NCBI RefSeq assembly: GCF_018991925.1
Contig: NW_024737068.1
Span: 10,963,360 to 11,027,359, forward strand
Direction of reading: 5' to 3'
Source of the DNA: Homarus americanus
Lineage: Eukaryota; Arthropoda; Malacostraca; Decapoda; Nephropidae
DNA: 64,000 nt
The notes under the pieces were generated by a model, which worked only from the letters and a program-made list of their open reading frames with translations, searched no databases and had not been told where the DNA came from. This document shows, piece by piece, positions 22,283 to 34,317 of the stretch. The number at the start of each line of letters is the position of its first letter. Positions within the stretch are counted from its first letter, which is position 1. Made by a program: the position numbers and the translations under genes.

Positions 22283-22678
22283 ATGAGATTTCCAGCGTTG
22301 GGCACTCGTAGTTTTATAAGATTTCCAGCGTTGGGCACTCGTAGTTTTATAAGATTTCCAGCGTTGGGCACTCGTAGTTTTATAAGATTTCCAGCGTTGG
22401 GCACTCGTAGTTTTATAAGATTTCCAGCGTTGGGCACTCGTAGTTTTATGAGATTTCCAGCGTTGGGCACTCGTAGTTTTATAAGATTTCCAGCGTTGGG
22501 CACTCGTAGTTTTATAAGATTTCCAGCGTTGGGCACTCGTAGTTTTATAAGATTTCCAGCGTTGGGCACTCGTAGTTTTATAAGATTTCCAGCGTTGGGC
22601 ACTCGTAGTTTTATAAGATTTCCAGCGTTGGGCACTCGTAGTTTTATAAGATTTCCAGCGTTGGACACTCGTAGTTAT
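22283..22678. repeat. Near-perfect 33-bp tandem array, 12 copies
   Basis: Twelve copies of a 33-bp unit (core TTTCCAGCGTTGGGCACTCG) with almost no sequence change until the last copy. The period is 11 codons, so both strands stay open: RFPALGTRSFI on plus, RVPNAGNLIKL on minus. The plus frame continues about 66 codons into flanking DNA. No start outside the array and no known repeat-protein family. High identity implies recent expansion or homogenisation. Confidence 0.97.
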
Positions 22679-23061
22679 ATTACATCGCTTCCTCTGATCT
22701 ATAAGAATTTTTACAGTCAGTGTTCCTGCCTACGAGGACTTCTGAGAGGGCCCATGACTTTTCTGTCGAAATTCCATTTTGTAGAACCTCAGTCTACCAA
22801 AACTCATTTCTACCCCGGACTCGCACAGTCGCACTCTATAGGACTCCCGTCAGAAAACGTTTTTCGTGTTATATAAAGCCCATCAGCTTCAAACACGTTC
22901 TATCTTTGACAACAGAACGCCTAGGTGGACAGATATGACAGCGAAACATTTCTGATAACACTCTCTGAGCACCGTGACAAATATTTATCACCATCGCAGG
23001 AACGATTTGGAATTTCAACCTTTTCAGCAAGACAATAAATCAATAAATCAGAGTACAGTCC
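22679..23061. other. Unique DNA flanking the 33-bp array
   Basis: Balanced composition. The plus frame from the array stays open to about 22876 but shows no recognisable feature. Confidence 0.4.
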
Positions 23062-23133
23062 TCATAGCTGAGGGTTGGCGACCACAGTCCTCCAATCTAA
23101 ACGTTCTCGGGCTGTTTTTACCAATCCTCTAAA
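23062..23133 (-). pseudogene. RTE-like non-LTR retrotransposon, RT C-terminal fragment
   Basis: The minus-strand frame reads FRGLVKTARERLDWRTVVAN then PQL and TGA. This is the conserved C-terminal tail of endonuclease-reverse transcriptases of RTE-like elements, in which a basic helix precedes WR..VAN. The element at 52.9-53.6 kb on the plus strand ends the same way (WRAMVANPQI then TGA). Nothing recognisable remains upstream of this piece, so it is an isolated fragment. Confidence 0.6.
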
Positions 23134-23854
23134 GCAAGATAATAGTGAACTATTATTTTATTTTTACATTTCTTATTTTTCATGTTAGATAAAAGGCAAA
23201 TAGGAAAATTCTAAATTTATATCTACCGTTAAATAATATCTAAAGTAAATGAATTATTAACAACGCTCTAATTGAACCAACTTAGTACGGTAACATTTAA
23301 TCTCCCTTTTCAGGTATTAATCCCTCATTATGACAATCACCTTACAGTAAGTAGGATATATTTGTATACAGCTCTTATGAAGCAGAGTCACCGCCAAAAT
23401 AAATACAAAACTAAATGAAAAGAAACACTTACAATGGGAGTAATTACAACTCCTGCTTCTCTGGCACAGTCCAGTACACCGCCTCATTAATGTTAACATG
23501 ATATTTTGAAAATTATATTAAGCGCTTGTAAATTATCATAATTGTAGAATTAACACCAGCTTTTGACCAGCTTTTTATGAACTTACATGCTGGCTAAAAT
23601 CAAATTATCATGTAATAAATATTCTGTAATTCCTTTCCAGAGTGTAGGAGAATAATTTAATAGAATCCATAGCCCAATAAAAGTACTTTACACTCACACA
23701 GTAAAACATTAACCAACATTTTGTTTTTAATATAGACTTCAGTGAAACCCTTATAAACCAATTCGCAACTTTTTCGCGAAAATAAATGTCAAGAATATAA
23801 ACGAATAAAGAAAGAAACAACAATTCAAGGTTTTACTTTCCGCTTCACATAACG

Positions 23855-23858
<4 letters not shown>
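23134..23858. other. AT-rich unique DNA
   Basis: Two short minus-strand open frames without features. Nothing recognised. Confidence 0.45.

Positions 23859-23941
<83 letters not shown>
23859..23941. repeat. (TA)n microsatellite
   Basis: About 41 TA units. Self-complementary and able to form a cruciform. Confidence 0.96.
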
Positions 23942-23944
<3 letters not shown>

Positions 23945-24098
23945 TTAATTAAGACCACCATGAACTACAATAGTTGTATCTAATTGGAAGAAATCTCACC
24001 CAGGTAAAACTATTGCATCACACAGGCTTACAATCTGTGCATGTAACGTGTTTATATCCAGGATTTGATTAAGTCTGTTGGATTAGTAAGATGTACGT

Positions 24099-24876
<778 letters not shown>

Positions 24877-24957
24877 ATGGCGGCTAATATGGCTGACGAC
24901 ACAATGATCACTGACAATACAAATCTTCAGTACAAATATCACACTCACTACACATAA
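24877..24957 (+). other. Short ATG frame in good initiation context
   Basis: AAAGATGG opens a 26-codon frame (MAANMADDTMITDNTNLQ...). GATGGCGGCTAATATGGC resembles the 5' end of many animal genes. The frame ends at TAA without a donor, and the minus-strand pseudogene begins 40 bp away. Could be chance. Confidence 0.18.
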
Positions 24958-24997
24958 TTAGAACATTGAATCATTAACTTCTCCGGTTTCAACATAA

Positions 24998-26098
24998 TTA
25001 TTTTAGCGACGACACTATTATCCATGCAACTGAGCTTTCCAATCCACTTTTTTGGCAAGTCCAGCGTAGTGAGTTGCCTGCAGTGCTAACAATAATGTTC
25101 ATTAGATTTTCTGGTCCAAAAGTTTGCTCGACATACCTGACACCATCCTACCATCTGTCACGTAGAAACTCAATTCCCTTCCACACCATCACTTGAAAAT
25201 TTACTCTCATCACGCGTGTCCCAGCTGTGGGTTAGGTCTATTTGTTGGTATCCATATTCAGTGTGCACTATGAATGAGCAGCCTTAGTACCAAACAGTTG
25301 AACATTCACACTAAAGCTTGTTCTCCATCATCTCATACTTATATTTTAGTGGAATTATTACAACAAAACACTGAGGCATAGTTCCCCAACTCTGCGTCAC
25401 CACCAGCGTGAGGGAAGCGTCTTTGCCATTACCATACAGACGAGATGTAGAATGAAATCCTAACATGGCGCAGACAGAAAGGTTATACATTATTATTTTG
25501 GAAGGTAAAAATTTTCTTACAAACTTTATGTCTAGCAATTAACTTTTTTCGTGTTACTACTTTTAGACTTTTAGCTTCGCGAGTTAAGAGAAGCGGGCAG
25601 ATTGGATAAATTTTCCCTTAAATTAGTATTATCAGCAAGTCTGTGTCGTGACCAACTAGTGCAGCATCAGTATCAACAAGTAATACGTCACACCTGTTCC
25701 AACTCACGCGCAAACAATTCAATAAACTTCCACTTGTAAACAGGGGTTGAGAGACATAAATCTTTCTTTACAGTGATACATGTGTCAACTATGAGATTAA
25801 CTAGTGGACTAAATCATCCCCAAGTGTGACGAATATATGCACTGCCCCCTGGAGACGTCCCATTAGAGTAGCCAACAAACATGGTAAAGGGAAAATTTTT
25901 ATTGATGTATAACCTTTTCACATAGTTGACATAATCCGTTTGTATGCACTGACCAGATTTCCCAACGGTGTAAGAAACAGGATGCCATTGCCAGAACGCA
26001 CCAACGTCTAGTGCAAACACCGGGTTACCACTCACACTTAAGAGTATGTTCAGGCAACACAGACCACACTGTATCACCTAGATGACTTTGGTTGATGC
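24998..26098 (-). pseudogene. Frameshifted XPG/PIN-nuclease-like pseudogene of a multicopy invertebrate family
   Basis: Minus-strand segments in changing frames follow the order of a large invertebrate family with a FEN1/XPG-like PIN layout. In order they are VWSVLPEHTLKCE; FALDVGAFWQWHPVSYTVGK; TDYVNYVKRLY; FVGYSNGTSP; KFIELFARELEQ; TDAALVGHDTDLLIILI; then SVCAMLGFHSTSRLYGNGK, where the family has GCDTTSR. A C-terminal Cys-rich end follows, with most Cys lost (FGPENLMNIIV...CQKSGLESSVAW). At least four frameshifts and several stops are present, and the metal-binding Asp of GCDTTS is replaced (GFHSTS). It is dead. Family assignment is from memory of its motifs. Confidence 0.72.
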
Positions 26099-26691
26099 AT
26101 GATGTTATTAACCTGAGAGAGATAACGGTAATGGGCACAGTTCTTACTTTAATAGCTCATTCATAACCATTCCCAGTTGGATATTAAAACATTTGAAATA
26201 GAATGTCTGGTTTTATTTGCAGGAGTTCTTTTTTATTTTACAGAGTAAGTTTTTTTTCACTTGAATGTTTTCCTTCCATCGAATTTATGACTTATTTTGC
26301 AATAGTTTCAGCGCTATCAATGTTAACAATATGTATAGTAGAAATTCCAATTATCACATTCTCAATGAAACTGGTGGTTGGAATTGACTTCTTGATGCAA
26401 GGAAGGATGCAAATGAAAGGTCATTTTTGGTGTCTCTGTTTTGCGATATTACGCCATTTCTTTGTGTTGAGGGCTTGTCCCATATCGTTCGTCAGTGGTC
26501 TGCTGGGAGAGTGAACCCAAATAAGGCGTTGTTGTTGTCACCTCTCTGCGTCTCGTTAGTCATCTTGGCGATTTTATGCTCCTCACCAGACATTATTCAG
26601 TCATTAGATCAACAAAAGGAACTGACCAAAATCTTTATGTTGTTTATGTTTTTTTATTTTTCTCAGGGAGGACAGGTGCAATTTCCAACCA
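26099..26691. other. Unique DNA between two transposon fragments
   Basis: Overlapping plus-strand frames (26203-26514, 26427-26870) have hydrophobic stretches, but on the minus strand the sequence links two element fragments. It is probably decayed element DNA. I cannot assign it. Confidence 0.35.
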
Positions 26692-26820
26692 TCAGTGTGG
26701 GTCGGTTCCACCGTAGTGGCAGATTTTCATCAGTATATTTGCTGTTAGGTCCCTTACTTCGTCATGCCTCATGCATACGAAGCCCCCCTTTTTACATACC
26801 ATGGCGTGGTCGATGTCGTA
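26692..26820 (-). pseudogene. Retroelement fragment: CCHC/endonuclease-adjacent region
   Basis: The minus frame reads IDHAMVCKKGGFVCMRHDEV then RDLTANILMKICHYGGTDPH and TGA. HAxxCxxGGFxxxRHxEVRD is the hallmark of a repeated marine-invertebrate protein region that sits between a CCHC motif and a restriction-like endonuclease motif. Sequence before and after does not match, and a frameshift is likely after GGT. An AAT/ACT-rich microsatellite abuts its 5' side. Confidence 0.7.
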
Positions 26821-26889
26821 CTAATACAACTACTACTAGTAATAATAATAATAGTAATAATAGTAAATAAATAAATAAATAAATAAATA
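26821..26889. repeat. AAT/ACT then (AAAT)n microsatellite
   Basis: TACTAATAATAATAATAG words are followed by about six AAAT units. Confidence 0.85.
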
Positions 26890-28160
26890 GAACATGACAA
26901 AAGACTCGGCTAATTTGGATTGACCAGTGATCACCAGGACCAAGGCGGGTCAGTCCACGACCTTGTTACCACGTGTTTATGTTAATGACGGCTAAAACAC
27001 ACACACACACACAAGTTAAATCTACACGCACACACGTAAACCTACAGGCATGTATGTGTACAGTATACACGCACATGCACAAAAACTACTCAGAGAAGCG
27101 CGCCATCTGTTGATAAAATTGGTAAACAGAGTAACTTGTTTATGAAGCTTTAGACTCACAAGCTCACAGATTTAATGTCCATATAATGTACAGTACCTCC
27201 AGGTTGGAGTCTACGAACTTTAGACCACGACTGAGCATAATGTATTACAATCATTTCCCCTTTTAAAAAACATTACCTCTGGTATATATTAGCATATCAA
27301 CTGACAGATTCGATACTACTCTGAATGAAATTATGTACTGTACTGTATGTATGTAAAGTATGATACAGGAAAATAAACTAAACACGCTAGTTAAGTGGCC
27401 ACTCATCACACCCACCGAGGCGATAAGTTGATCCCTGTTCAAGGTCACGTATGAGGCAACGTTCTCAACAACGGGAACTACAGTAGAACGTGCTTCCTGC
27501 CGTATATTTGAAAGCCTGAAGGAGTGCCCGAATATAGCACCGAGGATAAAAATCAAGGCTTTGGGGTAAATTCGAAAGTCTCATTTTATGGCTATAATTT
27601 TCAAGTGATATATATCCGAAAATAGTATCCAAGGAGTTACATGATTTCGCATTTCAACTTTATAATGTTAAAAAAAACCTACATTAAGTCACATCATTAC
27701 CTTTTTTAATGTGTATAAAACATTGTCGACGCAACTAGGTGCAAATTTGGAGCCCTATCCCCATGCTGCCAGATCACCTCATTTTAGCACTACAGTCACA
27801 TACCGTATATTGAAATTTCTCAAATAAGGATCAATCAAGACACCTTTGGGTAGGATAATGTTTTGAAATTATCATCTCAAAGGTCAACAAAGAAGAATAA
27901 ATCATAAAGCCCATGATAGCGGCAGGACGGTGGAGAAAACTCTGATTTGATTTGATTTGTATTTTTTTCAGAATCCGCCACAGGACTAAAAACACATACT
28001 AACTAAATTTTGCTATCTTTTACCTGGTGTTGGGGCGGCAGGAGGGACGCAACGAGGGAAGATTCTTCTTTATTTTTTATCCTTTTTATGAAATTACACG
28101 GTTTATGGGTGATGGCTGTGTTAGAAATGGGTGTTAGTGGGTCGTAATGGGGGTGACAGA
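26890..28160. other. Unique DNA, probably decayed repeats
   Basis: Short (AC)n lies at about 26997-27013. A minus frame at 27263-27556 contains RLSNIRQEARSTVVPVVENV and looks protein-like, but no family, start or splice site is convincing. Confidence 0.35.
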
Positions 28161-28187
28161 GGTGTGTGTGTGTGTGTGTGTGTGTGT
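28161..28187. repeat. Short (TG)n microsatellite
   Basis: About 12 TG units. Confidence 0.85.
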
Positions 28188-28989
28188 CGGAGTGGTTTAT
28201 GAGGACGGATGACAGGTGGAAATTCTACAGTGCGGGTGCTGTGAAAGAGGGGAGAGAACTCTACAGCAAAACACATCTATAACAGCAGCTACAGAAAAAT
28301 AAGAACAATAATGTAATAGGAGTTTTGTAGTGCTCTTAAACCTGGCCAAGCTACAGCAGGCGTGAGTTGACTTATAAGAGAGATAAAGAAAATTACAAAT
28401 AATACAAATAAAGAAAATCCGGCCTGACTTCACATCGTGTATGGCAACTCAAAAAAGTATATAATCATTATTTAGTATTTTTTTTAATCACATTTTTGTG
28501 TTAAGTTGTCGTCTTAAAGTATTCTCACACACTTTTTTTTTCACTTACAAAATAATTCTTCAACTATGATACATAATTATCCCCATGTTTGAGTTACAAT
28601 CAAATTAAATTCTTTTCTCTTTCGTAATGTTCATCATGATAGCGGGATTAGGTAACCATTGAGACACAATGTTACGCGTGAAGTTAATTTTCTCATCATA
28701 TTTCACATAAAAAAAAACTAATCCTCCCTTTATTTTCCAATCCTGTAACAGTTTGTATCATATTCCTTGTAAGTTAAACATACACATAGATTAGTTAAGA
28801 TATATATACACACAAGTGAGTTAAAGTCTTATGTGTTATAGGTCCTACAAGAACTATAAGCACTATTAACTTAACCATCAGATTTAACTCCTCATTAAAT
28901 AGTAACTCCAATCTTCATAAATAGCTTAGAGCCATGCCTAGGTGTTGACGTGTTGTTAAAATGTCTGTCACTCTGGAAACATTTTTATT
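28188..28989. other. AT-rich unique DNA
   Basis: Nothing recognised. Confidence 0.45.
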
Positions 28990-29121
28990 TGGAGTTTCTT
29001 ATTCCCAGTTTAATTCATATTTTGTCTATGTTCTTCTTCTTCGTTTACTTCACCTCTTCTTCTTATTATTATTATTATTTTTTAGCTAATATGTCTCTTG
29101 TTGGTTCTTTCTTATTTACCA

Positions 29122-29172
<51 letters not shown>

Positions 29173-29284
29173 CTCACCTTCCTCATTTTTTATCTACAGT
29201 CCCTCTCTTCCATACACCATTTCTCTCAATGAATTTCTTCCTCTCCCCTCTCTCTCTTTGTCCCTCTCTCACTTCATTCTTTCC

Positions 29285-29315
<31 letters not shown>

Positions 29316-29420
29316 CCTTTCATTACCCGTGTCTCCCTCTTCCAATCTCTCTCTTTCAACTTCCCGCTTCCCCCTTATACACCTCATTTACTCTTCTCTT
29401 CCTCGCATCTCTACAATAAC
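28990..29420. repeat. CT-rich tract with (CT)n runs
   Basis: (CT)n lies at about 29123-29170 and 29292-29314 within TTCTTCTTC/CCCTCT DNA. The Ser/Leu-rich plus frame is compositional. Confidence 0.85.
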
Positions 29421-29482
29421 AGGGGAACATCGCCATCATAACGTTTGAAATGCAATAGTGATCATTGGCTTGCAAAATACTT

Positions 29483-30245
29483 ACCTAACCTAACCTAACC
29501 TAACTAACCCTAACCTAACCTAACCTAACTAACCCTAACCTAACCTAGCCTAACTAACCCTAACCTAACCTATCCTAACGTGACCTAAATTAACCTAACC
29601 TAAACTAACCTAACCTAACTAACCCTAACCTAACCTAGCCTAACTTACCCTAACCTATCCTAACGTGACCTAAACTAACCTAACCTAGCCTACCCTAAAC
29701 TAACCTATCCTAACCTGACCTAAATTAACCTAACCTATCCTAACCTGACCTAAATTAACCTAACCTAAACTAACCTAACCTAACTAACCCTAACCTAACC
29801 TAGCCTAACTTACCCTAACCTATCCCAACGTGACCCAAACCAACCCTAACTAGCAACCTGACCCCTAACCCTAACCTAACCTATCCTAACGTGACCTAAA
29901 TTAACCTAACCTAAACTAACCTAACTAACCCTAACCTAACCTAGCCTAACTTACCCTAACCTATCCTAACGTGACCTAAACTAACCTAACCTAGCCTACC
30001 CTTACCCTAACCTATCCTATCCTGACCTAAATTAACCTAACCTATCCTAACCTGACCTAAACTAACCTAACCAATGCTAACCTAACCTATCCTAACCTAA
30101 CTTACCCTAAACTAACCTATCCTAACCTGACCTAAACTAACCTAACCTATGCTAACCTATCCTAACCTAACTTACTTACCCTAACCTATCCTAACCTAAC
30201 TTACCCCAAACCTAAACTAACCTAACCTACACTAACCTAACCTAC
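29483..30245. repeat. Interstitial telomere-like (CCTAA)n block
   Basis: Degenerate CCTAACCTAACC repeats fill 760 bp. This is the C-rich strand of the arthropod TTAGG telomere unit. Diagnostic variants (TATCCTAACGTGACCTAAA) recur at about 29575, 29660, 29825, 29886 and 29966, giving a higher-order period near 80-85 bp. It is therefore an amplified internal block rather than a chromosome end. Smaller CCTAA clusters lie at 32125-32140 and 33022-33110. Confidence 0.93.
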
Positions 30246-30532
30246 CCAATCTATCCATCTACTCACCTCCTAATCTCCTACCCATTAACTCATCCACCTA
30301 TCCATTGACACACATCCCCACTCACTCACTCATCCATCCACCCAAAAGTCATCCAACTCCGCCACCTAGCAATCGACTCACCTACTTACCAATCTCTCTA
30401 CTCATCCATGCACATCCTCACTCATCCAGTCATCCATCCAGTCATCCATCTCCTCACAAGCCCAACAACCTTCCCCTCTACACAACTCGTATCAACATTG
30501 TCTCCCCGGCTCTGGTCAACACAGTGTCTGGG
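30246..30532. repeat. Degenerate CATCCA/CTCACC simple sequence
   Basis: ACTCATCCATCCA words continue from the telomere-like block. No gene. Confidence 0.55.
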
Positions 30533-30612
30533 GGAGAGGGGAGGGAGGGGGAGACAAGAGGAGGGAGGGGGAGACAGGAGGAGGGAGGGGGAGACAGGAG
30601 GAGGGAAGGGGA
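30533..30612. repeat. 20-bp purine minisatellite, GAGGAGGGAGGGGGAGACAG
   Basis: Four near-identical copies of a G-rich unit. Confidence 0.9.
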
Positions 30613-30749
30613 AGAGGGAAGGGTAATGAAATAAACAAGAGCAAAAATAAGCCTGGTACAATTTTAACGAAATTTACAAAAGAAAATTAAAACAATTTCA
30701 TGTCGCTAACTTTGACAGACAAGCATAAATAAACACGGACAAACACAGG

Positions 30750-30751
<2 letters not shown>

Positions 30752-30837
<86 letters not shown>
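30752..30837. repeat. (CA)n microsatellite
   Basis: About 43 uninterrupted CA units. Confidence 0.96.
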
Positions 30838-30839
<2 letters not shown>

Positions 30840-30917
30840 ACAAAGTGAAACAAATAATTAAAAAGAGAAAGATTGGTTGTAGTGTGTGGTTGAACAATTG
30901 AAAAAAAAATAATTGCA

Positions 30918-30920
<3 letters not shown>

Positions 30921-30951
<31 letters not shown>
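30921..30951. repeat. (GA)n microsatellite
   Basis: About 15 GA units. Confidence 0.93.
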
Positions 30952-30956
<5 letters not shown>

Positions 30957-31165
30957 CCCGCTCCAATAACTAGGTCTTTTGTGGAAATGACATAATATCT
31001 GACAGGTAATTGCACCTCCAAGATGATAGCGGAAGAGATGAAACATATAAGGCTGTATATTTTTTCTCTGTATACGACAAGAGAGGATTACACCAAGCCT
31101 GGGACCCTGATTGGCTAGCGATAAAAGGCTCGCGATATCTAGTTGTTTACCTGATGTATTATCCA

Positions 31166-31267
31166 TCTATTTATCTATCTATCTATCAATCTATCTAGCT
31201 GTTTGTCTGTCTGTCTTCTCTGTTTGTCTGTGTTTCTCTTTTCTTCATTATTTATCTGTTCACTATT

Positions 31268-31312
<45 letters not shown>
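31166..31312. repeat. (CTAT)n, TGTC-rich and (CT)n compound tract
   Basis: CTAT units at 31166-31198, then CTGTCTGTC words, then about 20 CT units at 31271-31310. Confidence 0.88.
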
Positions 31313-31314
<2 letters not shown>

Positions 31315-31482
31315 TCACAACCAATATAAAAATAACACAATAAACTTCCTTCATAAATATATACATCTTAATTGAACACTGAGTCACGTTTTAAACACGG
31401 GAGAAAAATGTGAAGGTCAGAGGTCAAAGGTTAGAGGTCAAAGCTGTGTCTCTCAACTCATGTTTACTTAAAATAATAGCAG
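31313..31482. other. Unique DNA with AGGTCA half-sites
   Basis: 31411-31444 holds GAAGGTCAGAGGTCAAAG followed by GTTAGAGGTCAAAG. These are three or four AGGTCA-like half-sites with a 1-2 bp spacing, like the array at 36.85-37.15 kb. Confidence 0.35.
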
Positions 31483-31569
31483 CTGGAGGCGGTGGCAGCA
31501 CTCAAGGGCCCTGTCATGAAAGGTTCCATCATGGCAGACAAGAAAAAGATTGATTATCTTGATGAGTAA
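31483..31569 (+). CDS. Candidate coding exon, function unknown
   Basis: After an acceptor-like ACTTAAAATAATAGCAG the plus frame gives 28 residues and TAA: LEAVAALKGPVMKGSIMADK then KKIDYLDE. It is balanced and unrelated to the flanking repeats. If GATGA then GTAAAA is used as a donor, the exon would be internal and end two codons earlier. An in-frame TAG just upstream means the frame begins at the acceptor. No domain is recognised. The 120-bp TG tract follows 20 bp downstream. Confidence 0.4.
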   Translation: MEAVAALKGPVMKGSIMADKKKIDYLDE

Positions 31570-31587
31570 AACAGCTATTGACCAAGG

Positions 31588-32064
<477 letters not shown>

Positions 32065-32223
32065 GGGATTTCACGGTATACCTAAAATGGTCAGGAATTT
32101 CTAGTATATCGATGTGACCGCCAGCTAACCTAACCTAACCATTAAGTATATAAGGTGAGGTTAGCTGAAGGTTATAGCAGTTACATTAAATTCCTGAAGA
32201 TTTCAGGGGTTAAGTGAAATCAC
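32065..32223. mobile_element. Foldback element (~160 bp), MITE-like
   Basis: The left arm 32065-32100 (GGGATTTCAC...CCTAAAATGGTCAGGAATTT) is an imperfect inverted copy of 32188-32223. Inside, AGCTAACCT and AGGTTAGCT form a second nested pair around CCTAACC units. The design suggests a non-autonomous foldback transposon. I see no clear target duplication, so class is unknown. Confidence 0.5.
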
Positions 32224-33021
32224 CCCCCACCCCCCACCTTCCCCACCCGCCCCCCCAAGTACGTTTTCATCGTGGCTCCACCAATAATCATTTATCAAAT
32301 AATTCCACCGTAATAATTACCGCGGTAATGACGATCAACATTAGGCATCAAATTATGATTAATTTTTATAGTTAATGATCACAGTGATGTCGGTGTAAAT
32401 TAGGTTATTAAGTGTGTATTGGGGTCACGTGTGAGGTGTGTACACTGCCCTTCCCATACAGCTGCCGTGTGTAGTGAGTATATCTTCACGTTTAATTCAT
32501 GTAGTCAAACTAATAATATACAACAATAACAATCAGTCTTTTGTATTTTGTGTATTTGGTGTGTTATGTATCTATGTATAAAACTAATAAAAAATCTGGT
32601 TTATTTTAGTGAAACTTGATACACACAAAAGGTAAATTCACAGAACGAGGTTAAATTTTAGCTAGAATTAAACTAACGGCGAACGGCGGGACACATTACT
32701 CCACTATCCCTTACACCCTAAGGTCCAGTATTGAAGTGGACGACTTACCAATCTCTCTTGTATTACGAAAAAATAATTACAGAAAACATCAAATTAACTT
32801 CACTAAAACTTAATTGATGATAAAAACGAATATAAACACACTATACAATAGTAATGAAACAAATACGGTTTAATCCTTTAATGTTTTTCGATGATGTATT
32901 CTTTGTAAATATCATAACGTTTATCACAGTGGGATTTAGCGGTGAATTGTTCATTATATACATGAAAGGGAGGTTAGCTTTACATTATAAAGGATTATCT
33001 GTATAGTTATCATGCAATAAA
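32224..33021. other. Unique DNA beginning with a poly-C patch
   Basis: C-runs lie at 32222-32260. After that AT-rich DNA with no gene recognised. Confidence 0.45.
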
Positions 33022-33110
33022 AACCTAACCCAACCTAACCTAACCTAGCACAGCCTAACCTAACCTAGCACAACCTAACCTAACCCAGCCTAACCTAACC
33101 TAAGCTACAG
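33022..33110. repeat. Short (CCTAA)n cluster
   Basis: CCTAACCTAACCTAGCACAG units, related to the telomere-like block at 29.5-30.2 kb. Confidence 0.85.
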
Positions 33111-33180
33111 TAGTTGAGGTGGTCATTATACACCTCATAAGTTAAATAAAAAACGAATTTATAAAAGTAACCCAAATGTA

Positions 33181-33729
<549 letters not shown>

Positions 33730-33850
33730 TGATTCTGTACACCTGCTCAAGACAACACTGCACAGGGTGATCCATAAGTACCTGTACACCTGATAATAAA
33801 AAATGTACCGTAGTAGTTCTTTCTTACTCCAACAGGTGTACATAAGAACT
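33730..33850. repeat. Inverted CAGGTGTACA motifs
   Basis: Ten-base TGTACACCTG on the plus strand near 33783 and CAGGTGTACA near 33833 form a perfect inverted pair with a ~40-base loop. A third, diverging copy on the minus strand lies near 33740. The first is followed on the minus strand by GGTACTTATGGATCACCCTG. This resembles transposon ends, but no element can be closed. Confidence 0.4.
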
Positions 33851-34014
33851 GTTCGATGATTCATTACTAATTGTTTAATGTGTGTTGGCGAGAATAATAA
33901 AATATAAGGGTAATAAATGAAGAAAAAAAGACAATAAGAAGATAAATAAGAGGAACGTAAGAAATAAAATGGTACTGGTATTAGATTTGATTGAATGGGA
34001 ATTAAAGTTGAAAT

Positions 34015-34218
34015 AGAGATGGCAACACTGCAGGGTATAAATAAGAGATGGTAACACTGCAGGGTATATAATAAGAGATTACAACACTCGGGGTATATGA
34101 GATGGCAACACTGCAGGGTATATAATAAGAGATGGTAACACTGCAGGGTATATAATATGAGATGGCAACACTGCAGGGTATATAATATGAGATGGCAACA
34201 CTGCAGGGTATATAATAC
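34015..34218. repeat. 30-bp minisatellite, GGCAACACTGCAGGGTATAT
   Basis: Seven copies of GATGGCAACACTGCAGGGTA plus TATAATAAGA, one of them shortened. The 10-codon period keeps minus frames open (YYIPCSVAIS). Confidence 0.94.
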
Positions 34219-34317
34219 ATTAAGAAGGAAAGAAAAGATTAAGAAAAATAACGATGAATGGAAGAACGTGATGATTGTGAGACGAAAGAAAATATGAATG
34301 TTTCTTACGAGTGAAAA

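Noticed and set aside
22240..22876. Long open frames on both strands of the 33-bp array as genes
   Set aside because: They are explained by an 11-codon period. No external start, promoter or known repeat-protein family. Kept only as a finding.
26203..26870. Two overlapping hydrophobic plus-strand frames as a membrane protein
   Set aside because: They cover the minus-strand retroelement fragment and end in an AAT microsatellite. No consistent transmembrane design.
31103..31160. CCAAT-like GATTGG and TATA-like GATAAAAGG spaced as in a promoter
   Set aside because: Single weak motifs in AT-rich DNA with no start codon or conserved initiator nearby.
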